From the NCBI GenBank assembly GCA_947588775.1, contig CANPZQ010000046.1, positions 1-12,870 on the forward strand: DNA of 12,870 bases. Direction: 5' to 3'. Both the position numbers and the translations under genes were made by a program. Numbering within the stretch: the stretch's first letter is position 1; every line of letters begins with the position of its first letter. The notes below the pieces were generated by a model. That model ran no database searches and had not been told where the DNA came from. It was given only the letters and a program-made list of their open reading frames with translations. This document shows, piece by piece, positions 1 to 7,968 of the stretch. Source of the stretch: an uncultured Clostridia bacterium (GTDB taxonomy: Bacteria > Bacillota > Clostridia > Oscillospirales > Ruminococcaceae).

Positions 1-16
1 AAGCAAAAATTTTTAT

Positions 17-95
17 AATGTGGTCGCTTTGGACACTCCCGCGAGTTGCCTTTCGGGTTGGTTGATTTCATTTAATGTGGGTGCTTTGGACACTC
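17..95. repeat. Imperfect 22-bp direct repeat, two copies (17-38 and 74-95)
   Basis: Two copies of a 22-bp sequence share 20 of 22 bases. Both start AATGTGG and end GCTTTGGACACTC, and they differ only at the two bases in between (TC versus GT). The copies are 57 bp apart, in the same orientation, just upstream of the ruvC promoter. Between them is a weak CCCG/CGGG inverted pair (38-41 with 54-57). They could be regulator binding sites or the remnant of an insertion-sequence end, some of which carry internal repeats. Nothing in the window decides between these. Confidence 0.6.
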
Positions 96-105
96 TCTCC
101 CCCCC

Positions 106-134
106 TTGATTATTTCAAACCTTTGTGCTATAAT
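106..134 (+). promoter_or_regulatory. Sigma-A promoter with extended -10, ahead of ruvC
   Basis: The -35 element is TTGATT (106-111). A 17-bp spacer follows, then a perfect TATAAT -10 box (129-134) preceded by TGC, which makes an extended -10 (TGnTATAAT). Transcription should begin around 141-142, giving a 5' leader of only about 32 nt before the ruvC start at 174. It probably drives the ruv genes and, judging by the tight spacing, possibly the whole train down to the clp gene. Confidence 0.85.
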
Positions 135-173
135 AAACCAAATATCAAAAAATCATCATGGGGAGGTGTTGCT

Positions 174-728
174 ATGCGCATTCTCGGGATAGACCCCGGC
201 TATGCCACGGTCGGGTTCGGGATACTCGATTACGACGGCAGGCAGTTTTCGGTTGTGAATTTCGGGGCGATTACGACCTTCCCCGAACAGCCCTTCGCCG
301 AACGCCTTCAAACAATCTACCGCGACATGCGCGAGCTTCTGGAGCTCTATAAGCCCGACGCGCTCTCGATGGAAAAGCTCTTTTTCAACACGAACCACAC
401 CACCGGAATCGACGTCGCGCAGGCGAGGGGAGTGATAATGCTTTCCGCCGCCGACGCGGAGGTCGAAATCTACGAATACACCCCGCTCCAGGTGAAAAGC
501 TCCGTCGTCGGCTATGGCCGAGCCGAAAAGCTCCAGGTTCAGGAGATGGTTCGCTCGATTCTTCGGCTCAAGGAAATCCCTCGCCCCGACGACGCGGCCG
601 ACGCTCTTGCGCTCGCAATCGCCCACGGCCACTATGCCGGTTCCGCGGCGTTTGCGGAGTTCTCGAAGCTTGCCCGCAACAGCGGCGATTACCAGAAATT
701 CCGCGACAGAAAGGATGCACGCAAATGA
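174..728 (+). CDS. ruvC: Crossover junction endodeoxyribonuclease RuvC
   Basis: RuvC is the Holliday junction resolvase that acts as a dimer with RuvAB to nick the two opposing strands during recombination and repair. The 184-residue product fits the family (173 in E. coli). The RNase H-fold acidic residues are all visible: Asp7 in GIDPGYATVG, Glu67 in SMEKLFF, and Asp140 and Asp143 in DDAADALALAIAH. The DNA-binding stretch GYGRAEKLQVQ is also present. The ATG at 174 is chosen because GGAGGTG (162-168) sits 5 nt upstream and the encoded start MRILGID matches the family. The frame is open from ATG 75, but that start would lie upstream of the promoter -10 box. The stop overlaps the ruvA start as ATGA, so translation is probably coupled. 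Confidence 0.96.
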   Translation: MRILGIDPGYATVGFGILDYDGRQFSVVNFGAITTFPEQPFAERLQTIYRDMRELLELYKPDALSMEKLFFNTNHTTGIDVAQARGVIMLSAADAEVEIYEYTPLQVKSSVVGYGRAEKLQVQEMVRSILRLKEIPRPDDAADALALAIAHGHYAGSAAFAEFSKLARNSGDYQKFRDRKDARK

Positions 729-1333
729 TTTACAGCCTTACCGGGCGCGTCGCGCTCACAACTCCCGAAATGTGCGTTATCGAATGCGGCGGCGTGGGCT
801 ACGCCTGCAAAACAACTTTAAACACCGTCGGCGAGCTCAAAGGGCGCGAAACCGCCACATTATATACCTATCTCGCCGTAAGGGAGGACGCAATCGAGCT
901 TTTCGGCTTTTTTGACCCCGAGGAACTTGAATGCTTCAGGCTCCTGACCTCGGTCAGCGGCGTGGGCTCAAAATTCGCACTCGCGATTTTATCCACCCTC
1001 ACCCCCGACAGGGTTGCCCTCGCGATAGCGTCTGAGGACGTAAAGGCCTTCACCGGCGTTAAAGGCGTCGGAAACAAAATCGCCCAGCGAATCGTAATGG
1101 AGCTTAAGGACAAAATCGCGAAGGACAGCGCGTTTATCGGCGGAAAGTCCGGCCCCGACCTTGCGGCGATTTCAAAGCCGTCGTCCAACGTTTCGGACGC
1201 TCTTGCCGCGCTTGTAGTTTTGGGATATTCCCAGTCCGAGGCGGCGTCGTGTCTTGGAAAGATGGACGCGTCGCTTCCGGTGGACGAGCTTATAAGGCGC
1301 GCTTTGCGCGAGCTTTCGGGCGGAAAATTTTAA
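725..1333 (+). CDS. ruvA: Holliday junction branch migration protein RuvA
   Basis: RuvA is the four-way-junction-binding subunit that forms tetramers on the Holliday junction and loads RuvB. The product has 202 residues, the usual length. The domain order is an N-terminal OB fold (about 1-63, beginning MIYSLTGRV); a double helix-hairpin-helix domain with SGVG (78-81) and KGVG (113-116), the latter followed by NKIAQRIVMELKDK; a flexible linker (about 135-154); and the small C-terminal RuvB-contact domain (about 155-200, with DALAALVVLGYSQSEA). The ATG overlaps the ruvC stop by 4 nt, and ruvB follows after 15 bp, giving a complete ruvCAB cluster. Confidence 0.96.
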   Translation: MIYSLTGRVALTTPEMCVIECGGVGYACKTTLNTVGELKGRETATLYTYLAVREDAIELFGFFDPEELECFRLLTSVSGVGSKFALAILSTLTPDRVALAIASEDVKAFTGVKGVGNKIAQRIVMELKDKIAKDSAFIGGKSGPDLAAISKPSSNVSDALAALVVLGYSQSEAASCLGKMDASLPVDELIRRALRELSGGKF

Positions 1334-1348
1334 CGGCGGAGGTCAAAA

Positions 1349-2398
1349 ATGATAGAAACCGGCGAATTTGATTTTGAAAACAGAATAGTTTCTCCGCAGG
1401 TTATAAAGGAGGACGGCGACGACGCCGACTACTCCTTAAGGCCGAAAACCCTGAGCGAATACATCGGTCAGGACAAGGTCAAGGAGAACATGAAAATCTA
1501 TATCGAGGCGGCGAAAAAGCGCGGAGAGGCGTTGGACCACGTTCTTTTATACGGCCCTCCGGGGCTCGGAAAGACCACGCTGTCGAACATCATCGCCCAC
1601 GAGCTCGGCGTCAATATAAGGGTAACGTCCGGCCCCGCGATTGAGAAAACCGGCGACCTCGCCGCGCTTCTGACGGGGCTCCAGCCCGGCGACGTTCTCT
1701 TCATCGACGAGATACACCGCCTGAGCCGCGCAATCGAGGAAATTTTATACCCCGCGCTCGAGGATTTCACGATAGATTTGATGATAGGAAACGGCCCCGC
1801 CGCCCGTTCGATACGAATCGACCTTCCGAAGTTTACGCTGATTGGCGCGACCACCCGTTCGGGACAGCTCTCCGCGCCGCTTCGTGACAGGTTCGGGATA
1901 ATCCAGCGGCTCGAGCTTTATTCGGCGGAGGACCTCGCGGAAATAATCTCCCGCTCCGCGATAATCCTCGGAGTAGCCATCGACCGCGACGCGGCGTGCG
2001 AGATGGCTTCCCGTAGCCGCGGCACGCCGCGAATCGCAAACCGCTTTTTGAAGCGCGTCCGCGACTATGCCGAGGTAATGGGCGACGGAAGAATAACCCG
2101 CGACATCGCAAAAATCGCCCTCGACCGTATGGAGGTCGACAACCTCGGACTCGATTCTCTGGACAAGCGGATGCTCGAGATGATAATAAAGGGCTACAAC
2201 GGCGGCCCGGTGGGGCTTGAAACGCTCGCCTCGGCGATAGGCGAGGAGGCCGTAACCCTCGAGGACGTCTGCGAACCGTTTTTGATGCAGCTCGGATTTT
2301 TGGCGAGAACCCCGCGCGGACGCTGCGCGACCGAGCTCGCTTACCGCCACCTCGGAATCCCCCACGAGGGCTCCGACGGCCAGACTTCGCTGATTTAA
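1349..2398 (+). CDS. ruvB: Holliday junction branch migration helicase RuvB
   Basis: RuvB is the hexameric AAA+ motor that pumps DNA through the RuvA-bound junction using ATP. The 349-residue product has every expected block: the N-terminal RPKTLSEYIGQ; Walker A GPPGLGKT (69-76); Walker B LFIDEIHR (117-124); sensor 1 GATTR (166-170); the arginine-finger segment APLRDRFG (176-183); the sensor 2 region RGTPRIANRFLKRVRD; and the C-terminal winged-helix domain ending with FLMQLGFLARTPRGR. A GGAGGT ribosome site lies just upstream of the ATG. The gene ends in TAA, and 34 bp separate it from the next gene, with no terminator hairpin seen. Confidence 0.97.
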   Translation: MIETGEFDFENRIVSPQVIKEDGDDADYSLRPKTLSEYIGQDKVKENMKIYIEAAKKRGEALDHVLLYGPPGLGKTTLSNIIAHELGVNIRVTSGPAIEKTGDLAALLTGLQPGDVLFIDEIHRLSRAIEEILYPALEDFTIDLMIGNGPAARSIRIDLPKFTLIGATTRSGQLSAPLRDRFGIIQRLELYSAEDLAEIISRSAIILGVAIDRDAACEMASRSRGTPRIANRFLKRVRDYAEVMGDGRITRDIAKIALDRMEVDNLGLDSLDKRMLEMIIKGYNGGPVGLETLASAIGEEAVTLEDVCEPFLMQLGFLARTPRGRCATELAYRHLGIPHEGSDGQTSLI

Positions 2399-2432
2399 GC
2401 ATAAAATACACCGAAAAGAGGAAAATGACAAA

Positions 2433-3803
2433 ATGGCACGACTTTTCACACCCGAGGGGGCGAGCGGCAGGGCGATAACCGGCTTCAGCTGCGAGGCGGC
2501 GATGCAAATCGGAAAGGCTCTCGCGCTTCTGATGCAAAACCGCGAAGGCCGTCCCGCAAAGATTGTTATCGGCCGGGACACCCGCCTTTCCGGCGAAATT
2601 TTAACCGACTGCTTCGCGGCGGGCTGCTGTTCTGCGGGGGCCGAGGTTCATCTCCTCGGGGTAATTCCGACCCCGGCGGTTTCCTGCCTTGCGGAGAGAT
2701 ATTCCGCCGACGCGGGAGTAATGGTTACGGCCTCCCATAACACCTACGAATTCAACGGCGTTAGGATTTTCGACGGCGGCGGAAACTATATCTCCGAGGA
2801 GCTTCTTAACGAAATCGAGAGGCTTGTTACCAAGGCTCCCCGCGAGATGAAATGCCCGGGCGGCGACATGATAGGAAAAGCAATCGTCGAGAAAAACGCC
2901 GAGTGGGACTATGTCCGAACGCTTATGAAGCAAATCGACGGCGACCTAAACCGAATGAGAATAGCTATCGACTGCGCAAACGGCGCGACGGTATCGACCG
3001 CAGAAAAATTCTTCCGGGGAATCGGCGCGAACGTCGTTTTAATCAACAATACCCCCGACGGAAAGAACATCAACGACGGCTGCGGGACGGTGAACACCGA
3101 CCGGCTTGCAAAATGCGTCGTTGAAAACAGGTGCCATGCGGGCGTAGCCTTCGACGGCGACGGCAGCAGGGTGGTAATGCTCGACGAAAAGGGAAATCCC
3201 GTCGACGGAAACCGCCTTACCGCGATTTTGGCATACGCAATGAAAACCGACCAGAAGCTTAACGCCAACACCTGCGTCGTTTCACAGACGACGAACCTCG
3301 GCTTTTTCAGATGGGCGAAGGAAAACGGCATAGTCGTTTCCGCCGAGCCGGGAGTTGGAATAAGATACATCGTTGAGAGAATGCTTTTGGGCGGATACAA
3401 CCTCGGCGCAAGCTCGTCGGGACATCTTGTGCTCCTTGACGCGATTAAAACCGCCGACGGCCAGCTTGCGGCGGGAAGAATCCTTGAAATTCTCGCAAGA
3501 AGCTCGCGAAAGCTCTCCGAGCTCGCCGGCGTATACGAGCCCTATCCGCAGATTGCGCTTAACGTCCAGCTTCGCCCCGAGTTTGCGGGAAGATGGCAGG
3601 ACCACCCCTCTATTTCCGAGATTATCGCTTTTTGCAGCCAGAAGCTCGAGGGCGACGGAAGGGTTTTCGTCCGCGAATCGACCGCCTCCCCGGTTCTGAG
3701 GATAATCGCCGAGGGGCGCGACTACGACACCGTCTGGCAGTATGCTCAGGCGATAGCGAAAACCGTCCGCGACTGCGCGGGCTATCCGGAGGAAAACGGA
3801 TGA
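2433..3803 (+). CDS. GlmM-family phosphohexomutase with altered active-site loops
   Basis: GlmM converts glucosamine-6-phosphate to glucosamine-1-phosphate for peptidoglycan precursors. This 456-residue protein is full length for the four-domain alpha-D-phosphohexomutase fold. It keeps IGRDTRLSG (46-54) and the phosphoserine loop TASHN with Ser101. The other signature loops differ from canonical GlmM: FGTDG(V/A)RG is FTPEGASG (5-12); the metal loop DGDGDR or DGDADR is DGDGSR (241-246), losing the third Asp; VGDRY is VGIRY; the sugar-binding GEQSGH is SSSGH at 327-331; and the phosphate loop RPSGTEP is RESTASP (414-420). The frame is intact and coding-like, so this is not simple decay. It may be a diverged paralogue with another substrate or an inactive regulatory form. 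A GAGG site precedes the ATG. The stop overlaps the methyltransferase start (ATGA). Confidence 0.85.
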   Translation: MARLFTPEGASGRAITGFSCEAAMQIGKALALLMQNREGRPAKIVIGRDTRLSGEILTDCFAAGCCSAGAEVHLLGVIPTPAVSCLAERYSADAGVMVTASHNTYEFNGVRIFDGGGNYISEELLNEIERLVTKAPREMKCPGGDMIGKAIVEKNAEWDYVRTLMKQIDGDLNRMRIAIDCANGATVSTAEKFFRGIGANVVLINNTPDGKNINDGCGTVNTDRLAKCVVENRCHAGVAFDGDGSRVVMLDEKGNPVDGNRLTAILAYAMKTDQKLNANTCVVSQTTNLGFFRWAKENGIVVSAEPGVGIRYIVERMLLGGYNLGASSSGHLVLLDAIKTADGQLAAGRILEILARSSRKLSELAGVYEPYPQIALNVQLRPEFAGRWQDHPSISEIIAFCSQKLEGDGRVFVRESTASPVLRIIAEGRDYDTVWQYAQAIAKTVRDCAGYPEENG

Positions 3804-4663
3804 GAACGGCCGACAGATGGATTGATTACCGCCTTATAGACGCTTCCGACGGAATGCGCCTTGAAAGCTGGGCGGGTAAGACCCTTGCGCGGCCCGACCC
3901 GCAGATTATCTGGAAAACGCCGAAGGAAAACCCGCTCTGGGGCTCCTGCGACGCGATATATCACCGCTCCGACCGGGGCGGGGGAATGTGGGAATTCCGC
4001 AAAAAGCTCCCCGAGAGCTGGAAAATTTCCTACGACGGCCTGACTTTTATAATCCGCCCGACCGGCTTTAAGCATACGGGGCTATTTCCCGAGCAGGCCG
4101 TGAACTGGGATTTGGCGCGAAAGCTCATTAAGTCATCGGGAAGGCAGGTTTCGGTTCTGAACCTATTTGCCTATACCGGCGGCGCGACGCTTGCCTGCGC
4201 AGAAGCGGGCGCGAGCGTCTGCCACGTCGACGCTTCAAAGGGAATGGTTCAGTGGGCGCGGGACAACGCCGCCGCCTCTGGGCTTTCCGACAGGCCGATT
4301 CGGTGGATAGTCGACGACTGCCGGAAGTTTGTCGAGCGGGAAATCCGCCGCGGCCGCTTCTACGACGCGATTATAATGGACCCTCCGAGCTACGGAAGAG
4401 GCCCCTCCGGCGAAGTCTGGAAGCTTGAGGATTCGATATATGAGCTTTTGGAGCTCTGCGCCGGGGTTCTGAGCGAAAATCCGCTGTTTTTCCTCTTAAA
4501 CAGTTATACCGCGGGGCTTTCCCCGTCGGTCATGTCTTATATGCTCGGCGCGCTTTTAATGCCCCGCTTCGGCGGAAGCGTCAGCGCGGACGAAATCGGG
4601 CTTTTGGTTGAGGAAAAGCGAATGTCCCTCCCCGCCGGGAGCACCGCCGTCTGGACGGCTTAA
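3800..4663 (+). CDS. Class I SAM-dependent methyltransferase, RlmI-like (COG1092)
   Basis: This is a predicted S-adenosylmethionine-dependent methyltransferase related to the RlmI/RlmK 23S rRNA methyltransferases, probably acting on RNA. The 287-residue product shows the family hallmarks: TGLFPEQAVNW (93-103), motif I VLNLFAYTGGATLACAEAGA (119-138), the post-I acidic strand VCHVDASKG (140-148), and motif IV IIMDPPSYGRG (191-201). The N-terminal PUA domain of E. coli RlmI is absent, as in the shorter members of this group. The ATG at 3800 is chosen because it overlaps the previous stop as ATGA. The frame is open further upstream to 3593, but that would run deep into the preceding gene. The exact substrate cannot be told from sequence. 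Confidence 0.85.
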   Translation: MRTADRWIDYRLIDASDGMRLESWAGKTLARPDPQIIWKTPKENPLWGSCDAIYHRSDRGGGMWEFRKKLPESWKISYDGLTFIIRPTGFKHTGLFPEQAVNWDLARKLIKSSGRQVSVLNLFAYTGGATLACAEAGASVCHVDASKGMVQWARDNAAASGLSDRPIRWIVDDCRKFVEREIRRGRFYDAIIMDPPSYGRGPSGEVWKLEDSIYELLELCAGVLSENPLFFLLNSYTAGLSPSVMSYMLGALLMPRFGGSVSADEIGLLVEEKRMSLPAGSTAVWTA

Positions 4664-4692
4664 AAACTACATTATAAAGACCGGTGAAAGCA

Positions 4693-5550
4693 TTGGAAAA
4701 ATTTATAGAAATAAGCAACGCCGAGTTCAGCTATGTAAACGAATACGACGACCCGCCTACGAAAAACACGGTTTTAAAGGGGATAACCCTCGACATAAAC
4801 CGCGGGGAGTTTGTCGCGGTTTTGGGGCATAACGGCTCGGGAAAATCTACGCTTGCAAAGCTTTTAAACGCAATCAACCTCCCCGAAAAGGGCGAGGTGA
4901 AAATAGACGGAATCCCGACCTCCGATGAGGAGCACCTCTACGACATCCGCCGCCGCGTCGGAATGGTATTTCAGAACCCCGATAACCAGATTGTCGCGAC
5001 GGTCGTCGAGGAGGACGTGGCGTTCGCGCTTGAAAACATCGGCGTTGAGCCTTCGGAAATCCGCCGCCGCGTCGACGAAGCCCTAAAAACCGTCGGAATG
5101 TACGAATACCGCGAGCACGCGCCCCATAAGCTTTCGGGCGGCCAGAAGCAGAGAATCGCCATTGCCGGCGTTCTCGCAATGCAGCCCGAGTGCATCGTAA
5201 TGGACGAGCCGACGGCGATGCTCGACCCTATCGGCCGACGAGAAATAATGAAAACAATAAGGGAGCTTAACTCCGCCGGGGTGACGATTGTTCTTATAAC
5301 GCACTATATGGACGAAGCCGCGCAGGCGGGCAGGGTAGTCGTGATGGACAGCGGCAGGGTTATAGCCGACGACGTTCCGAAAAAGGTATTTTCCCAAATG
5401 GAGATGCTTAAATCCGTCGGCCTCGACGTTCCGGACGTTACCGAGCTCACCCATATGCTCATTTCGGACGGCGTAAGCCTTCCCGACGACATAATCTCGG
5501 AGGACGAATGCTTCGAGCGGCTCTATAACCTTTTAAAGAAAGGCGGATAG
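4693..5550 (+). CDS. ecfA1: ECF transporter ATPase A1 (EcfA1)
   Basis: EcfA1 is one of the two cytoplasmic ABC ATPases of the energy-coupling factor module that powers uptake of vitamins or metal ions through exchangeable S components. Counting from the TTG at 4693, the protein has 285 residues. It shows Walker A GHNGSGKS (45-52), the Q-loop FQNPDNQ (Q94), signature LSGGQ (147-151), Walker B CIVMDE (167-172) and the switch histidine H204 in LITHYMDEA. QNPDNQIVA is typical of the A1 subtype. TTG 4693 is preferred over GTG 4684 because GGTGA (4683-4687) lies 5 nt upstream and the start MEKFIEI matches relatives; GTG 4684 would overlap that site. It follows the methyltransferase by about 29 bp and precedes ecfA2 by 2 bp. 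Confidence 0.92.
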   Translation: MEKFIEISNAEFSYVNEYDDPPTKNTVLKGITLDINRGEFVAVLGHNGSGKSTLAKLLNAINLPEKGEVKIDGIPTSDEEHLYDIRRRVGMVFQNPDNQIVATVVEEDVAFALENIGVEPSEIRRRVDEALKTVGMYEYREHAPHKLSGGQKQRIAIAGVLAMQPECIVMDEPTAMLDPIGRREIMKTIRELNSAGVTIVLITHYMDEAAQAGRVVVMDSGRVIADDVPKKVFSQMEMLKSVGLDVPDVTELTHMLISDGVSLPDDIISEDECFERLYNLLKKGG

Positions 5551-5552
5551 CA

Positions 5553-6419
5553 TTGGGAATCATAAGAACCGAGAACCTTACCTACGTCTACGGCGAAGGC
5601 ACGCCTTTTCGCAAGGTTGCTCTCGATAACATAAACTTAGACATCGACGAGGGTGAAATCGTCGGAATAATCGGCCGGACCGGTTCCGGAAAATCCACCC
5701 TTATACAGCACTTCAACGGGCTTCTTAAGCCCGCCTCGGGGAGCGTTTTTATAGACGGCGAGGAGCTTTTTAAGGACAAATCCCGCCTAAAAGATATTCG
5801 CTTCAAGGTCGGGCTCGTCTTTCAGTACCCCGAGTACCAGCTCTTTGAGGAAACGGTTTATAAGGACATCGCCTTCGGCCCGCGGAACATGGGGCTTTCG
5901 GAGGAGGAAATCGACCGCCGCGTCCGCGAAACGGCAAGGCTTGTAGGGCTCGAGGAGAGCCATATGGAAAAATCTCCCTTTGAGCTTTCGGGCGGCCAGA
6001 AACGCCGCGCCGCCATCGCCGGGGTAATGGCGATGGAGCCGAAGGTTTTGATCCTCGACGAGCCGACCGCCGGCCTCGACCCGCGCGGGCGGGATATGAT
6101 TCTCGGCCTGATAAAGGAATACCACGCCGAAAAAGGCACCACGGTTCTTTTGGTGTCGCATTCGATGGAGGACGTCGCCAGAACCGTTTCAAAAATTCTC
6201 GTTATGAACAACTCGAAGGTGTTCATGTACTCCGACCGTTCGAGCGTTTTCGCAAAATCTGCGGAACTGACCGAAATGGGCCTTACGGTTCCGCAGGTAA
6301 CGCGTGTATTCGACAGGCTCCGCGCGGCGGGAATCGAATTCGACGACGAGGTTTTCAGCGTTGAATACGCCCGCAATCTCGTTTTAAGGCTTTTGTCGGA
6401 AAGGGGGCGCAAGGAATGA
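5553..6419 (+). CDS. ecfA2: ECF transporter ATPase A2 (EcfA2)
   Basis: EcfA2 is the partner ATPase that forms the EcfA1-EcfA2 heterodimer beneath EcfT. The 288-residue protein carries Walker A GRTGSGKS (41-48), the subtype-diagnostic FQYPEYQLFEETV (Q91), signature LSGGQ (145-149), Walker B VLILDE (165-170) and the switch histidine H203 in VSHSMED. Translation starts at TTG 5553, with AGGCGG (5541-5546) 6 nt upstream inside the end of ecfA1. Both ATPase genes thus use TTG starts. The stop overlaps the ecfT ATG by 4 nt. The C-terminal extension (about 225-288) is normal for EcfA2. Confidence 0.94.
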   Translation: MGIIRTENLTYVYGEGTPFRKVALDNINLDIDEGEIVGIIGRTGSGKSTLIQHFNGLLKPASGSVFIDGEELFKDKSRLKDIRFKVGLVFQYPEYQLFEETVYKDIAFGPRNMGLSEEEIDRRVRETARLVGLEESHMEKSPFELSGGQKRRAAIAGVMAMEPKVLILDEPTAGLDPRGRDMILGLIKEYHAEKGTTVLLVSHSMEDVARTVSKILVMNNSKVFMYSDRSSVFAKSAELTEMGLTVPQVTRVFDRLRAAGIEFDDEVFSVEYARNLVLRLLSERGRKE

Positions 6420-7225
6420 TAAAGGATATAACCATAGGTCAGTTTTTCCCGGGAAAATCAATCGTTCACCGCCTCGACCCGCGCATAAAGCTTTTGATTA
6501 CGGTGCTTTATATCGTCATGCTCTTCGTCGCCGACGGCCTCGCGGGCTTGGGCGTGGGCGTCGTGTTCATGCTCCTTGCGTTTTTGTTGTCAAAAATCCC
6601 CTTTAAGCTCATGCTTAAATCGATAAAGCCGCTTGTCCCGATAATTTTATTCACCGGAATACTTAACCTCTTTTTCATCTCCTCCGGAACGCCGGTCGTC
6701 GAGTGGCACTTCATAAAAATCACCGACCAAGGGATTAAGACGATGATTTTCATGGCCCTAAGAATCATACTTTTAATCTGCGGAACGTCGCTTCTTACCT
6801 ATACGACCTCGCCTATAACCCTTACCGACGCCATCGAGCGGATTTTGTCGCCGCTTAAGATAATTAAATTTCCCGCGCACGAGATAGCGATGATGATGAC
6901 CATCGCTCTGCGCTTCATTCCGACGTTAATCGAGGAAACCGACAAGATTATGTCCGCGCAGAAGGCGAGGGGAGCCGACATGGAGTCGGGAAACGTCTTT
7001 CACCGCGCGAAAGCCCTCATACCGATACTGATACCGCTGTTTGTATCGGCGTTTCGGCGCGCCGAGGAGCTTGCTCTCGCTATGGAATGCCGCTGCTACC
7101 ACGGCGGCGAGGGCAGAACCCGCCTGAAGCAGCTTAAAACCGCCCCGCGCGACTATATCGCAGTCGCGGCGACGGTCCTGTTCCTCGCGGCGGTAATCGC
7201 CCTCAACAGGCTTTTGGCGTCATGA
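6416..7225 (+). CDS. ecfT: ECF transporter transmembrane scaffold EcfT
   Basis: EcfT is the membrane subunit that couples ATP hydrolysis by EcfA1/A2 to movement of the substrate-binding S component. The 269-residue protein has the conserved start FFPGKSIVHRLDPRIKLL; hydrophobic segments near 26-43, 45-59, 73-90, 110-130, 201-212 and 247-264; and the two coupling motifs in the cytoplasmic helices, AQKARGAD (181-188) and CRCYHGGEGRTR (225-236). The second motif reads CRCY rather than the ARG form. No S component is encoded nearby, so this is a shared (group II) module serving S components elsewhere in the genome. It overlaps both ecfA2 and truA by ATGA junctions. Confidence 0.94.
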   Translation: MIKDITIGQFFPGKSIVHRLDPRIKLLITVLYIVMLFVADGLAGLGVGVVFMLLAFLLSKIPFKLMLKSIKPLVPIILFTGILNLFFISSGTPVVEWHFIKITDQGIKTMIFMALRIILLICGTSLLTYTTSPITLTDAIERILSPLKIIKFPAHEIAMMMTIALRFIPTLIEETDKIMSAQKARGADMESGNVFHRAKALIPILIPLFVSAFRRAEELALAMECRCYHGGEGRTRLKQLKTAPRDYIAVAATVLFLAAVIALNRLLAS

Positions 7226-7956
7226 GAAACATAAAAGCGACAGTTTCCTTTTCGGGAACAGCCTACCACGGCTTTCAGCGTCAGCCCGGCCTCAGAACCG
7301 TTCAGGGAGAGCTCGAGCGCGCGTTTAAAAGGCTGATTGACGAGGAAGTGGCCGTAAACGGCTGTTCAAGGACCGACGCGGGCGTTCACGCGAATAACTT
7401 CGTTTTCAGCGCGAATATCGAAAACACCATCGACAACCGCGGGATTCAGTACGGCCTAAACGGAATACTCCCGCCCGACATCGCGGTTTTATCGGTAGAG
7501 GACGCGCCCGAAGGCTTCCACGCCCGCTTCGACTGCAAGGGCAAGGAGTATGTCTATTTAATCCACAATTCCGAGATAAAATCCCCATTTTACGCCGACA
7601 GAATGTACCGAAGCTGGTACCCTATCGACGAAAAAAAGCTCGACCGCGCCGCGAAGTCCTTTATCGGCAGGCACGATTTCAAGGCGTTTTGCGCCGCCTC
7701 CTGCGACAAGGAGGTAACCGTACGGGAAATCTTCGACTACCGGGTCGAGCGCGGCGGCGACGTCGTAAAATTCACGGTTAGCGGCGACGGCTTTTTGTAC
7801 AACATGGTTCGCATCACCGTCGGCACGCTTTTGTTCATAAACGACGGAAAGCTTTCCGAGGACTCGATTCCCCGGATAATCGCCTCGCGCGACCGCTCAT
7901 GCGCCGGAAAGACCGCTCCCCCGCAGGGGCTCTACCTCAACAGGGTATACTATTAG
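7222..7956 (+). CDS. truA: tRNA pseudouridine(38-40) synthase TruA
   Basis: TruA isomerises uridines at positions 38-40 in the anticodon arm of many tRNAs. The 244-residue product has the catalytic Asp52 in CSRTDAGVHA (48-57), the N-terminal YHGFQRQPGLRTVQGELE block, KEYVYLI (108-114), GFLYNMVRI (190-198) and the C-terminal TAPPQGLYL (231-239). The ATG overlaps the ecfT stop. The ecfA1-ecfA2-ecfT-truA order is a well-known Bacillota arrangement, but it usually follows the ribosomal protein cluster (rplQ) and precedes rplM-rpsI. Here it sits behind ruv genes. Confidence 0.96.
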   Translation: MRNIKATVSFSGTAYHGFQRQPGLRTVQGELERAFKRLIDEEVAVNGCSRTDAGVHANNFVFSANIENTIDNRGIQYGLNGILPPDIAVLSVEDAPEGFHARFDCKGKEYVYLIHNSEIKSPFYADRMYRSWYPIDEKKLDRAAKSFIGRHDFKAFCAASCDKEVTVREIFDYRVERGGDVVKFTVSGDGFLYNMVRITVGTLLFINDGKLSEDSIPRIIASRDRSCAGKTAPPQGLYLNRVYY

Positions 7957-7968
7957 AAGGAGAAAAAT

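Noticed and set aside
14..19. TATAAT at the very start of the window as another promoter
   Set aside because: Its -35 region would lie at the window edge or outside it, no clear -35 match is visible, and the promoter at 106-134 is far better.
18..65. A 15-codon Trp-containing frame (starting MWSLWTLP) that could look like an attenuator leader peptide
   Set aside because: It has no ribosome site and lies upstream of the promoter at 106-134, so it cannot attenuate that transcript. Its Trp codons come from the direct repeat.
1745..2581. Long antisense open frame across ruvB and the GlmM-like gene
   Set aside because: It is a shadow of GC-rich coding sequence with no recognisable motifs, and it lies opposite a certain gene.
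3593..3799. Upstream extension of the methyltransferase to ATG 3593
   Set aside because: It would overlap the GlmM-like gene by about 200 bp. The ATGA junction at 3800 gives a family-like start.
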